The notes under the pieces are model-generated. The model did not search any database. It was not told the DNA's origin and saw only the letters and a program-made list of their open reading frames with translations. A stretch of 64,000 bases of DNA, taken from the NCBI RefSeq assembly GCF_900454025.1, contig NZ_UGQM01000001.1:1116001-1180000 (forward strand), given 5' to 3'. The translations under genes and the position numbers were made by a program. Shown here in pieces: positions 45,901 to 60,879 of the stretch (positions within the stretch are counted from its first letter, which is position 1; each line of letters opens with the position of its first letter). The DNA is from Mycolicibacterium gilvum (GTDB lineage Bacteria; Actinomycetota; Actinomycetes; Mycobacteriales; Mycobacteriaceae).

Positions 45901-47111
45901 CCCACACTTTCGACTACGCCGTCGTCGCCGGCGAGGGCGACTGGCGGGACCTCCGGATGCCCTCTCGCGCAGCCGAATTCAACCAACCGTTGCTGCCGGT
46001 GCTCGCCAGGCACGACCCCTCCCGCGGCGGACTGCCGGCGTGGGGCTCCCTGCTCGATGTGGCGCCCGAACGCGACGTGCGGGTGGCGGCACTCAAGGCG
46101 AACGGCAATCCGACCGCCCGCGGCAGCGCTCGCCGCGCCGGCCCCGACGACGGGATCACCGTGCGTGTCGTGGAGACCCTCGGACGGGACGCGCACGTGT
46201 CCGTGCAATCAGGGCTACGGCACATCGCGGCGCCGCAGCGGCTGAACCTGATCGAAGAACCCCTCCGCGGGCCCCACCGCAGCGCGCACCTGACGGGTTA
46301 CGACATCGCCACGCTGCGAACGGAATTGAACTTCCCGCGGATACGCAACGCCGAGCAGGTGGCGCTGGCTCCCGACGCCGAACCCGTGCAGCCGCTCTAC
46401 GCCCGCTACTGGTTGCACAACCGGGGCCCGGCACCGTTGGGCGGGCTGCCCGCCGTCGCCCACCTGCACCCGCATCGGCTCCGGGCCGTCGGCAGCGAGG
46501 TCGTGACGCTGCGGCTGACGGTCGCGAGCGACGCGACCGACACCGCACTGCACGGACGGGTCCGGCTCGTCGCGCCGCCCGGATGGGACCTCGGTGTCGG
46601 CGAACTGCCGTTCGTGGTGCCGCCGGGGGAGTACCTGGAGTCGGCGGTCGAGGTGCGCGTGCCTGCCGACGTGGCGCCCGGCCACTATCCGGTGCGTGCC
46701 GAACTGGCGCTGGCCGGCGGCGAGATCCCGGCGTCCTGGCACCAGACCGTCGAGGACGTCGCCGTGATCTCGATCGGTGAACAGGACGACCCGCTCGTGC
46801 ACTGGGTCGCCGAACCGCGCGCGGTGCAGGTCGCTGCCGGAGAGGTCGCTCCGCTCGGCGTGGTCGTGGGCAGCGCCGCCCATGCCGATCTGACCGTCGA
46901 GGCGCACCTGATCTCACCGTGGGGGACATGGGAGTGGTTGCGGCCCAACATCCTCGGCGGGGCTCTGCCGGCGCAGGGGAGTCTCCCTCTCGATTTCGAG
47001 GTCGCCCCGCCCGCCGGCACCCCGCCCGGCCGGTGGTGGGCCCTGATCCGGGTCGCGTGCGCCGGGGAACTGCTGTACTCGCCGTCGGTGCCCGTGGTGG
47101 TGCGACCGTGA
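42987..47111 (+). CDS. Alpha-mannosidase, glycoside hydrolase family 38
   Basis: A 1374-residue GH38 enzyme, counterpart of Rv0648. Zinc ligands are H102, H104 and D106 in SHFHYDPVWW. The catalytic nucleophile is D229 in AWQLDVFGHDPQFPG, and the third zinc-site histidine is in YGAHHDAITGSESDQVY. Beta-rich domains follow, as in the family, and the C-terminal 250 residues contain a further beta-sandwich (LRLTVASDATDTALHGRVRL) that may bind carbohydrate. No signal peptide is visible, so it probably acts in the cytoplasm on mannosides from glycolipid or polysaccharide turnover. Its stop overlaps the next gene (GTGA), and a ROK kinase follows, which fits use of released sugar. Confidence 0.93.
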   Translation: MDVLSAASTELFTGPPEAPTQVVRVTYRDCALPTPVRVEGPGLRTVTESMAEPGGVSVEVSVQVADAVPGRRRDATVVAGDRSAAFAFVDAEPGWTMFMVSHFHYDPVWWNTQAAYTSAWTEDPPGRCRQTNGFELVSAHLDMARREPEYKFVLAEVDYLKPFWDTHPWERADLRRMIAEGRVEIMGGTYNEPNTNLTSPETAIRNFVHGIGFQRDVLGAAPATAWQLDVFGHDPQFPGMAAEAGLTSSSWARGPHHQWGPMADGGDPRRMQFASEFEWIAPSGRGLLTHYMPAHYAAGWWMDSSATLQDAEDATFELFTQLKKVALTRNVLLPVGTDYTPPNKWVTDIHRDWNARYTWPRFLCALPREFFGAVRAELDARGGAASPQTRDMNPIYTGKDVSYIDTKQANRAAENATLEAEQFSVFVGALTGATYPEAALAKAWVQLAYGAHHDAITGSESDQVYLDLLTGWRDAWQLGTTARDQALTLLSDAVDASVVVWNPLSHSRSDIVTVRLEEPWPGGVVDRDGNAVPVLTEHDGRTLTWRARDVPSLGWQSYTFVPGGHDSGWEPSEGDAIAGGRYRVQVDPARGGGVCSFQADGRELIAEGRVGNELAVYDEYPAHPVAGEGPWHLLPTGPVTSSSQHSALSVRGYRSALGERLVIEGEIPGVLSYTQTLTLWHGVDRLDCRTTVDGFTASDRLVRLCWPCPVAGAMPVSEVGDAVIGRGFALLRHPESGESVDAAVHPHTLDNPAFGWFGLSSALRVRFRGDAVRAVSVVEVISPTGTESAVRDLVAALARAGVTATCTAADAPRYGDLSFDSNLPDLRISIGGVNENSFTATVLGDGEHDRRRWIPAARPLRDVWVPGADLRAPTALPVLVVGAGGDVDEAVAALVDDLADAEIFVDQEVDEDFESYSVAVINRGVPGFAVEVDGTLNASLMRSCTGWPSGTWIDPPRRTAPDGSNFQLQHWTHTFDYAVVAGEGDWRDLRMPSRAAEFNQPLLPVLARHDPSRGGLPAWGSLLDVAPERDVRVAALKANGNPTARGSARRAGPDDGITVRVVETLGRDAHVSVQSGLRHIAAPQRLNLIEEPLRGPHRSAHLTGYDIATLRTELNFPRIRNAEQVALAPDAEPVQPLYARYWLHNRGPAPLGGLPAVAHLHPHRLRAVGSEVVTLRLTVASDATDTALHGRVRLVAPPGWDLGVGELPFVVPPGEYLESAVEVRVPADVAPGHYPVRAELALAGGEIPASWHQTVEDVAVISIGEQDDPLVHWVAEPRAVQVAAGEVAPLGVVVGSAAHADLTVEAHLISPWGTWEWLRPNILGGALPAQGSLPLDFEVAPPAGTPPGRWWALIRVACAGELLYSPSVPVVVRP

Positions 47112-47704
47112 CCGCGTGGGCCGCCACCGTCGGGGCGGACGTGATCACGGTCGCCGAGGTCGACGCCCGCGAGGACCGACTCAGGGCGGGCGACCGAGCG
47201 CACGCGCTCCCGAGACCCGGAACCGCCGAGGCGAGGCAGTTGCGCCGCTGGCTCACCCAGGTGCTCGTCGCCGAGCGGATCGTCGCTGCGTCCCCGGGCA
47301 CCGACCCGGCCCCGTCCGCGCAGGACCTGCTGCTCGACGAGGTCGGCTACCGCGAACTCGGCAGCGTCGCGGCCGCCACCCTGGCCACCCCGCACGGCCG
47401 CGCCGTCTATGCCGGCGTCACCTCCGAGGTACAGGTCGGCGACGACGCCGTCGCCGACTACCACCACCGCAACCCCTACCGATTCGCCCGCGGGGACGCG
47501 CGCCCCGGCACGTGGCGCGGTCCGTCGTCGCCTCCCCAGTTCGACGACGTGCTCCCGCTGATCCGCGCGCATCTGCTGGCCGCCGCCCGTCGGCGCGAAT
47601 ACCGGCGGTGGCTGGACGCACGGTGCGCCGCGCTGGTCACGCTCGCCGGCGGGTACGAGCATCCGGGGGATCCGCGGCAGCCCGACAACACCCACCGGCA
47701 CTGA
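47108..47704 (+). CDS. Hypothetical protein between mannosidase and ROK kinase (position of Rv0649)
   Basis: A 198-residue protein whose GTG overlaps the mannosidase TGA. The counterpart in M. tuberculosis is annotated as a malonyl-CoA transacylase (fabD2), but no GHSxG nucleophile or other FabD motif is present here. What is visible is an N-terminal segment (GADVITVAEVDAREDRLRAG, then RRWLTQVLVAERIVAA), which resembles the helical N-terminal part of parvulin-type isomerases, and a C-terminal RAHLLAAARRREYRRWLDAR. A chaperone-like or accessory role for the mannosidase is possible. No function is assigned. Confidence 0.75.
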   Translation: MTAWAATVGADVITVAEVDAREDRLRAGDRAHALPRPGTAEARQLRRWLTQVLVAERIVAASPGTDPAPSAQDLLLDEVGYRELGSVAAATLATPHGRAVYAGVTSEVQVGDDAVADYHHRNPYRFARGDARPGTWRGPSSPPQFDDVLPLIRAHLLAAARRREYRRWLDARCAALVTLAGGYEHPGDPRQPDNTHRH

Positions 47705-47709
47705 TCGGC

Positions 47710-48621
47710 ATGAGCGCACTCACCTTGGCTCTCGACATCGGCGGAACCAAGCTCGCCGCGGGTCTCGTCGACGCCGACGGCAACCTCGTGCACCGCGCGC
47801 AGACCCCGACCCCCGACGGGGACCCCGAAATTCTCTGGGCCGCCGTCGCGTCATTGTTGACCGACGTCCGGTCGGCCGCCGAGGCGACCATCGGCGCGGT
47901 GGGCATCGCGTCGGCCGGCCCCGTCGACGTTCCCGCCGGAACCGTCAGCCCGATCAACATCACCGAGTGGCACCGGTTCCCGATCGTCGAGCGCGTCGAG
48001 ACGGCGACCGGCCTGCCGGCGTACCTCGGCGGGGACGGCCTGTGCATGGCGATGGGCGAGTGGTGGCGCGGCGCGGGCAGAGGCCGACGATCCCTGCTGA
48101 GGATGGTGGTGTCGACCGGTATCGGCGGCGGACTCGTCCTCGACGGCGCGCCGTTTCACGGCAGGACCGGAAACGCCGGACATGTCGGCCACGTCGTCGT
48201 CGAACCCGACGGCGACGCATGTACCTGCGGTGGCCGCGGTTGCGTCGAGACGGTCGCGTCGGGTCCCCATCTGGCGCGCTGGGCCCGCACCCACGGCTGG
48301 GCGGGGGCCGACGCCCGTCAGCTCGCCGAGGACGCCGCCGGCGGTGACGAGGTCGCACTGCGCGCGTTCGCCCGGGGTGCCGACGCCGTCGCGCGCACGA
48401 TCGCGTCGGTGGCGGCCGTGTGCGACCTCGACCTCGTCGTGGTCGGCGGCGGGGTCGCGAAGTCCGGGGCGCTGTTGTTCGACCCCCTGCGCGCATCGCT
48501 GCAGACCTATGCGGGGCTGGACTTCCTCCGGGGCCTGCAGGTGGTCGCGGCCGAACTCGGCGGCGACGCAGGTCTGGTCGGCGCGGCCGCGCTGGCCGCC
48601 CATCACGGCCGTTTTGGCTGA
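47710..48621 (+). CDS. ROK-family sugar kinase
   Basis: A 303-residue ROK kinase, counterpart of Rv0650, which would phosphorylate a free hexose such as mannose or glucose with ATP. The ATP site is LALDIGGTKLAAGLV at the N-terminus. Sugar-binding and catalytic residues lie in GNAGHVGHVVVEPDG (ExGH-type). The zinc finger is CTCGGRGCVE, and VVVGGGVAKSG closes the ATP site. The ATG at 47710 lies 5 bp after the previous stop codon, so the three genes form one operon. Confidence 0.92.
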   Translation: MSALTLALDIGGTKLAAGLVDADGNLVHRAQTPTPDGDPEILWAAVASLLTDVRSAAEATIGAVGIASAGPVDVPAGTVSPINITEWHRFPIVERVETATGLPAYLGGDGLCMAMGEWWRGAGRGRRSLLRMVVSTGIGGGLVLDGAPFHGRTGNAGHVGHVVVEPDGDACTCGGRGCVETVASGPHLARWARTHGWAGADARQLAEDAAGGDEVALRAFARGADAVARTIASVAAVCDLDLVVVGGGVAKSGALLFDPLRASLQTYAGLDFLRGLQVVAAELGGDAGLVGAAALAAHHGRFG

Positions 48622-48643
48622 TCGGTGGATGACGGGCTATTCT
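48614..48643 (+). promoter_or_regulatory. Promoter of rplJ-rplL
   Basis: TTGGCT (48614-48619) and TATTCT (48638-48643) are spaced by 18 bp. The -35 overlaps the end of the ROK kinase gene. Transcription from about 48650 gives a leader of some 250 nt before rplJ. Confidence 0.6.
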
Positions 48644-48649
48644 GGCCCG

Positions 48650-48900
48650 GTTCCACCGAAGACCGTCGGTCACCGATGAGCGCTTGCGCGAAGAGGATCT
48701 AACTCCTTCAGCGCATGCGAAGTCGGTTGAAGGTCCGGGATCATCCCGGCGGCCCACGCAGGAGGACGAGGCCAGTACGTCCCGACGTGCTCAGTACTTG
48801 TGAGAAGTGCGCCCCGACCTGTTGCGTCGGGGCGTTCGTGTTTTCCGGCCCCTCGTTTCCGTCGGTTGGTGGGCAACCCAACCATCACGAGGAGGCAAGC
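48650..48900 (+). promoter_or_regulatory. Ribosomal protein L10 leader (5' UTR of rplJ) with hairpins
   Basis: This 250-nt non-coding leader fits the place and length of the L10 leader, through which L10-L7/L12 represses its own operon in many bacteria. A strong stem CGCCCCGAC/GTCGGGGCG lies at 48810-48834 with a 7-nt loop, followed by TTCGTGTTTT, so it may also act as an attenuator. A second small stem, GGTTGG/CCAACC, lies at 48864-48883 just before the GAGGAGG ribosome binding site. The match to the Rfam model was not tested. Confidence 0.6.
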
Positions 48901-49437
48901 ATGGCCAAGGCTGACAAGGCCACCGCGGTCGCCGACATCGCCGAGAAGTTCAAGGAGTCGACGGCCACCGTCGTCACCGAGTACCGCGGCCTGACGGTGT
49001 CCAATCTTGCCGAGCTGCGTAGGTCACTGGGTTCGTCGACGACCTACACCGTCGCCAAGAACACCCTGGTGAAGCGCGCCGCAGCGGAAGCCGGCATCGA
49101 GGGGCTCGACGAGCTCTTCGTCGGACCGACCGCGATCGCGTTCATCGAGGGTGAGCCGGTCGACGCTGCCAAGGCGCTCAAGAAGTTCGCCAAGGACAAC
49201 AAGGCGTTGGTCGTCAAGGGCGGCTACATGGACGGACGCGCCCTGAGCGTCTCCGAGGTCGAGCGGATCGCCGACCTGGAGTCGCGCGAGGTGCTGCTGT
49301 CCAAGTTCGCCGGCGCCCTCAAGGCGAAGCAGTCCCAGGCCGCGGCGCTGTTCGCAGCTCCCGCGTCCCAGGTCGCCCGCCTGGCCGCAGCTCTGCAGGA
49401 AAAGAAGTCCGGCGCGGAAAACTCCGACGCCGCATAA
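48901..49437 (+). CDS. rplJ: 50S ribosomal protein L10
   Basis: A 178-residue L10, which anchors L7/L12 dimers on the ribosomal stalk. Typical segments are [19 protein letters not shown] near the N-terminus and [20 protein letters not shown]; the C-terminal helix [20 protein letters not shown] binds L7/L12. The ATG follows GAGGAGGCAAGC, an excellent ribosome binding site. A longer open frame runs into the leader and is not used. Confidence 0.97.
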   Translation: MAKADKATAVADIAEKFKESTATVVTEYRGLTVSNLAELRRSLGSSTTYTVAKNTLVKRAAAEAGIEGLDELFVGPTAIAFIEGEPVDAAKALKKFAKDNKALVVKGGYMDGRALSVSEVERIADLESREVLLSKFAGALKAKQSQAAALFAAPASQVARLAAALQEKKSGAENSDAA

Positions 49438-49472
49438 ACCACCCAAAGAAGTAACAAGGAAGGACCATCACC

Positions 49473-49865
49473 ATGGCCAAGCTGTCCACCGACGAACTGC
49501 TCGACGCGTTCAAGGAAATGACCCTGCTCGAGCTCTCTGAGTTCGTGAAGCAGTTCGAAGAGACCTTCGACGTCACCGCTGCGGCCCCGGTCGCCGTTGC
49601 CGCCGCCGGCCCCGCCGCCGGTGGTGGCGCCGCCGAGGCCGCCGAGGAGCAGTCGGAGTTCGACGTCATCCTCGAAGGCGCCGGCGAGAAGAAGATCGGC
49701 GTCATCAAGGTCGTCCGCGAGATCGTCTCCGGTCTGGGCCTCAAGGAAGCCAAGGACCTCGTCGACAGCGCCCCCAAGCCGCTGCTGGAGAAGGTCAACA
49801 AGGAGGCCGCCGAGGACGCCAAGGCCAAGCTCGAGGCTGCCGGCGCATCGGTCACCGTCAAGTAG
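49473..49865 (+). CDS. rplL: 50S ribosomal protein L7/L12
   Basis: A 130-residue L7/L12 with N-terminal dimerisation segment ([20 protein letters not shown]), an alanine/proline hinge ([17 protein letters not shown]) and the factor-binding C-terminal domain ([20 protein letters not shown]). AAGGAAGG precedes the ATG. It is 35 bp downstream of rplJ and followed by a terminator. Confidence 0.98.
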   Translation: MAKLSTDELLDAFKEMTLLELSEFVKQFEETFDVTAAAPVAVAAAGPAAGGGAAEAAEEQSEFDVILEGAGEKKIGVIKVVREIVSGLGLKEAKDLVDSAPKPLLEKVNKEAAEDAKAKLEAAGASVTVK

Positions 49866-49879
49866 TTCGCACCACCAAG

Positions 49880-49920
49880 CTGTGGGGTCGGTCTGGCAAA
49901 CAGACCGGCCCCACAGTTGT
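49880..49920 (+). terminator. Intrinsic terminator after rplL
   Basis: A 16-bp stem, CTGTGGGGTCGGTCTG with CAGACCGGCCCCACAG and one T-G wobble, has a GCAAA loop and is followed by TTGTCTCTG. It begins 14 bp after the rplL stop codon. Confidence 0.85.
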
Positions 49921-50035
49921 CTCTGTGGTCCGTGTGTGGCGGCAGGGGCAGGTAGGTTACAGTGACTCAAGCCACAGGCGAGAGAGCTGTGGTCTGGCTT
50001 TTTCGGTTGTGTCGCTCTTGGCGGGAGGAATTCGC

Positions 50036-51124
50036 GTGGGCATCGGTATTCAGGTTGAGGGACTGACCAAGTCCTTCGGGTCCCAGCGAATCTGGGAGGA
50101 CGTCACCTTCGACCTGCCCGCTGGCGAGGTCAGCGTGCTGCTCGGACCGTCGGGTACCGGCAAGTCGGTGTTCCTGAAGTCCCTGATCGGTCTGCTGCGC
50201 CCCGAGCGCGGCAAGATCGTCGTCGACGGCACCAACATCATCGAGTGCTCGGCCAAGGAGCTCTACGAGATCCGCACCCTGTTCGGCGTGATGTTCCAGG
50301 ACGGCGCGCTGTTCGGCTCCATGAGCCTCTACGACAACACGGCGTTCCCGCTTCGTGAGCACACGAAGAAGAAGGAATCCGAGATCCGCAAGATCGTGAT
50401 GGAGAAGCTGGACCTCGTCGGTCTGGGCGGCGACGAGGACAAGTTCCCCGGCGAGATCTCCGGCGGTATGCGCAAGCGCGCCGGCCTGGCCCGCTCGCTG
50501 GTGCTCGATCCGCAGATCATCCTCTGCGACGAGCCGGACTCCGGTCTGGACCCCGTGCGTACGGCCTACCTGTCGCAGCTGCTGATCGACATCAACGCCC
50601 AGATCGACTGCACGATCCTGATCGTGACGCACAACATCAACATCGCCCGCACCGTGCCCGACAACATGGGCATGCTGTTCCGCAAGCACCTGGTGATGTT
50701 CGGCCCGCGCGAGGTTCTCCTGACCTCCGACGAGCCCGTCGTCAAGCAGTTCCTCAACGGTCGTCGTATCGGCCCGATCGGCATGTCCGAGGAGAAGGAC
50801 GAGTCGACGATGGCCGAAGAGCAGGCCATGGTCGACGCCGGTCACCACGACGGCGGTACCGAGGAGATCGAGGGTGTGCCGCCGCAGGTCATGGCGACCC
50901 CGGGTATGCCCGAGCGCAAGGCGGTCGGTCGTCGTCAGGCTCGCGTCCGCGAGATCATGCACACGCTGCCGCCGGCCGCGCAGGAGGCGATCCGCGCCGA
51001 CCTCGAAAACACGCAGCAGACCCAGCCGTACCCGGACGGCTACAGCGACGGGACCACCGCGCACCACGCACGTCACGACGACGAGACGCCCACCGGGCGC
51101 ATCCCGGTGGCGGGCGAGCGCTAA
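50036..51124 (+). CDS. mkl: ABC transporter ATPase MceG (Mkl)
   Basis: A 362-residue ATPase that drives the Mce lipid and sterol importers, counterpart of Rv0655. Walker A is LLGPSGTGKSVFL at about residues 36-48, the signature is ISGGMRKRAGLARSL, Walker B is IILCDEPDSGLDP, and the switch histidine is in LIVTHNI. The last 120 residues form the charged extension typical of MceG. The GTG at 50036 has GGGAGGAATTCGC upstream; the longer frame starts in the promoter region. In M. tuberculosis a TetR and a carotenoid oxygenase gene separate rplL and mkl; here they are adjacent. A possible -10 is TACAGT at 49958-49963. Confidence 0.95.
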   Translation: MGIGIQVEGLTKSFGSQRIWEDVTFDLPAGEVSVLLGPSGTGKSVFLKSLIGLLRPERGKIVVDGTNIIECSAKELYEIRTLFGVMFQDGALFGSMSLYDNTAFPLREHTKKKESEIRKIVMEKLDLVGLGGDEDKFPGEISGGMRKRAGLARSLVLDPQIILCDEPDSGLDPVRTAYLSQLLIDINAQIDCTILIVTHNINIARTVPDNMGMLFRKHLVMFGPREVLLTSDEPVVKQFLNGRRIGPIGMSEEKDESTMAEEQAMVDAGHHDGGTEEIEGVPPQVMATPGMPERKAVGRRQARVREIMHTLPPAAQEAIRADLENTQQTQPYPDGYSDGTTAHHARHDDETPTGRIPVAGER

Positions 51125-51137
51125 GTAGCTCTTTTCT

Positions 51138-51195
51138 CGACTGTGGGGCCTGTGCACGCGAACAACGCGATTCGTGTGCACAGGCCCCACAGTCG
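51138..51195. terminator. Very long hairpin terminator after mkl
   Basis: The 20-nt left arm (51138-51157) is the exact reverse complement of the right arm (51176-51195), and pairing can go on inward by about five more pairs with one G-T. It starts 13 bp after the mkl stop codon and ends 24 bp before the next start codon. Its outer part repeats the CTGTGGGG...CCCCACAG core of the rplL terminator. Confidence 0.8.
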
Positions 51196-51219
51196 TCGAG
51201 TGGCCTGAAGGGGTCTGAG

Positions 51220-52944
51220 ATGGGCGATCGGCTGTCGGTTCTGATCGGGGCCGGGGTGCTCGCCGCCGGCATGTCGACGGCGGTCCTGACCGGGGCCGGG
51301 GTGGCGGTCGCCTCGCCCGACACCGCCTCGAGCACGTCAGCGACGTCAGAGACGTCAGACACGTCCGGGTCGGAGCGTGTGTCCGAGAAGCCGGCCGATC
51401 CGCGCGGGGAGAAGGCCGACGAGACGCCCGACGAGACCGAGGCGCCCGACTCCGTCGAGGACGTCGTGCAGGACCTCGACGACGAACCCGACGAGACTGA
51501 CGATCGCGACGATGCCGCTACCGAGGCGGACCTCGACACGGACGTCGCGGTGGACGCCGACGAGGCCGACGAGGTGGCCGACGTCGAGGAACCGCAAGCC
51601 GACGTCGAGGTTCCGGCGGTCGAGGTTCCAGCCGTCGTCGATCAGCCCGCATCGACTGTCGCGGTCGAGGAACCCGTTGCTGCAGTCCTGGTGCCGGCGA
51701 CGACGACCACGCCGATCGAGGCCCATGTCGCGCGTGCGTCGGCGTCAGAAGCGGCGACCCCGCCGCGGCGGCAGACGCTGCTCAGCGTGCTGGGCGCCGT
51801 CGTCTTCAACATCTACTCGGTCGCGTTGCGCGTCCTGGGCGGCCCGCCGATCCTGCCGCCGAACAGCACGGTGACAGTGCGCAGCTCAACGCTGACGATC
51901 GACTGCGGCGACGGCTACGAGGTTCCCGCCGACTGGTACGTGCCCGACGGGCCGACGCCCACCCGGCTGATCTACTTCCAGCACGGTTTCATGGCGGCCG
52001 GACCGTTCTACAGCTTCACCGCCGCCCGCCTGGCGGAGGCGACCCACAGCATCGTCGTCACCACCTCGCTGACCTCCAACTTCCTGGCCTGCGACGGATG
52101 CTGGGTGGGCGGGACCCCGATGCACCGGGCCGTGGCGGACCTGTTCGGCGACGGCAACAGCGCGCTCGGTGACAGCGCGGTGGCGGCCGGATACGCCGGC
52201 GCCCTCCTGGACGGAGTGGACAAGGTCGCCCTGATCGGCCACTCGGCGGGAGGCGGTCTCGCCGCCGGTGCGGCCGCCGCGATGACCGGCAACGGTGCGT
52301 TCGACCGGCTCGCCGGGGTGGTGATGCTCGACGGCGTCGGGTTCGGCGACGTCACCCCGCGGGCGCTGGAGAGGCTGCCGCTGGACTTCCCGATCTACAA
52401 CCTCGCCGCACGCTCCTACTTCTGGAACATGTCCGGGACGACGAACACCGCGATGGAGACCTGGCGACCCGGCGGCTTCAACGGCGTCAAGCTCGACGAC
52501 AGCTCCCACGGCGACGCAATGACCGGCGGCAACGTGTTCGTGCAGGTGGCGATGAACCTCGTCACCGGCTGGCCGAAGCCGGCGAACGCCCGGGCGGCCG
52601 AGCTGATCAGCGCGGGATGGCTCGACGACATGTTCACAGCAACGTCGGCGTCGGGCTTCTACGGTGCGCCGAACGCCACCTTGAGCATCGAGACGGCCAG
52701 CGGCGTCGCGACCGCACGGGTACTGCCCGGTCCCGCCGAGAAGCTGACGTTCATCGACCGGCTGTTCACCGCGGGATCGATGATCCTGTTCGGAATCGAC
52801 TTCGCCACCTGCGCCGACACCGATGCCGGTCCGGAGGCGCAAATCGGCGAATCCGCCGGAATTGGCCGCCCAAACACCGCGTTATCTCTTGACGGACGGG
52901 CGAAAGCGGGCCAATCTATTGGCCAGCAATGTGTACACGGATGA
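51220..52944 (+). CDS. Secreted alpha/beta-hydrolase with acidic linker
   Basis: A 574-residue exported protein. A signal peptide of about 32 residues ends near GVAVAS-PD. Residues 40-160 are low complexity, rich in Asp, Glu, Thr and Val (for example DEPDETDDRDD and DADEADEVADVEE). The catalytic domain begins about residue 185. The nucleophile is S342 in LIGHSAGGGLAAG, the oxyanion loop is FQHGFMAAGPF, and the histidine is probably in DDSSHGDAM. It lies between mkl and rpoB on the same strand. AAGGGG precedes the ATG. The substrate is unknown; an esterase or lipase of the envelope is likely. Confidence 0.83.
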   Translation: MGDRLSVLIGAGVLAAGMSTAVLTGAGVAVASPDTASSTSATSETSDTSGSERVSEKPADPRGEKADETPDETEAPDSVEDVVQDLDDEPDETDDRDDAATEADLDTDVAVDADEADEVADVEEPQADVEVPAVEVPAVVDQPASTVAVEEPVAAVLVPATTTTPIEAHVARASASEAATPPRRQTLLSVLGAVVFNIYSVALRVLGGPPILPPNSTVTVRSSTLTIDCGDGYEVPADWYVPDGPTPTRLIYFQHGFMAAGPFYSFTAARLAEATHSIVVTTSLTSNFLACDGCWVGGTPMHRAVADLFGDGNSALGDSAVAAGYAGALLDGVDKVALIGHSAGGGLAAGAAAAMTGNGAFDRLAGVVMLDGVGFGDVTPRALERLPLDFPIYNLAARSYFWNMSGTTNTAMETWRPGGFNGVKLDDSSHGDAMTGGNVFVQVAMNLVTGWPKPANARAAELISAGWLDDMFTATSASGFYGAPNATLSIETASGVATARVLPGPAEKLTFIDRLFTAGSMILFGIDFATCADTDAGPEAQIGESAGIGRPNTALSLDGRAKAGQSIGQQCVHG

Positions 52945-53016
52945 CATCGTTGAGGGCCGCCAGCCAGCGTCCGCAGTTCCGTAGCACACAGGCCTGCCTC
53001 TTGGGGTGAGAAACAC

Positions 53017-53045
53017 TTGAGGAATACGTGGCCGTGCGCTATCGT
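53017..53045 (+). promoter_or_regulatory. Promoter candidate for rpoB-rpoC
   Basis: TTGAGG (53017-53022) and TATCGT (53040-53045) are spaced by 17 bp, upstream of the rpoB start by about 185 bp. The 287-bp gap 52945-53231 otherwise holds no gene; it would be a long leader for rpoB. Confidence 0.55.
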
Positions 53046-53108
53046 TGGACGTTGCGCTGGCTGCGCCCTGCCCATCCTCATTCGCACAAACGCTGTGATC
53101 CTGTCTGA

Positions 53109-56756
<3,648 letters not shown>

Positions 56757-56779
56757 TCTCGCCTGAACTCGCCCCGTAG

Positions 56780-60766
<3,987 letters not shown>

Positions 60767-60790
60767 GCCGCAGCAAGTCAGTCCACGGAA

Positions 60791-60826
60791 AGGCCCCCGC
60801 TCCTCGACAGAGGGCGGGGGCTTTTT
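60791..60826 (+). terminator. Intrinsic terminator after rpoC
   Basis: The stem GCCCCCGC/GCGGGGGC with a 13-nt loop is followed by five T. It begins 25 bp after the rpoC stop codon. Confidence 0.88.
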
Positions 60827-60864
60827 CGTGCTCCGGGGCTGCGCGGACGATGCGCGACCGAGCA

Positions 60865-60870
60865 GATAAT
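60865..60870 (+). promoter_or_regulatory. -10 box (GATAAT) for the CaCA antiporter gene
   Basis: GATAAT differs from TATAAT only in its first base and ends 9 nt before the ATG at 60880, suggesting a leaderless or nearly leaderless message. Confidence 0.4.
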
Positions 60871-60879
60871 CTGCCCGGG

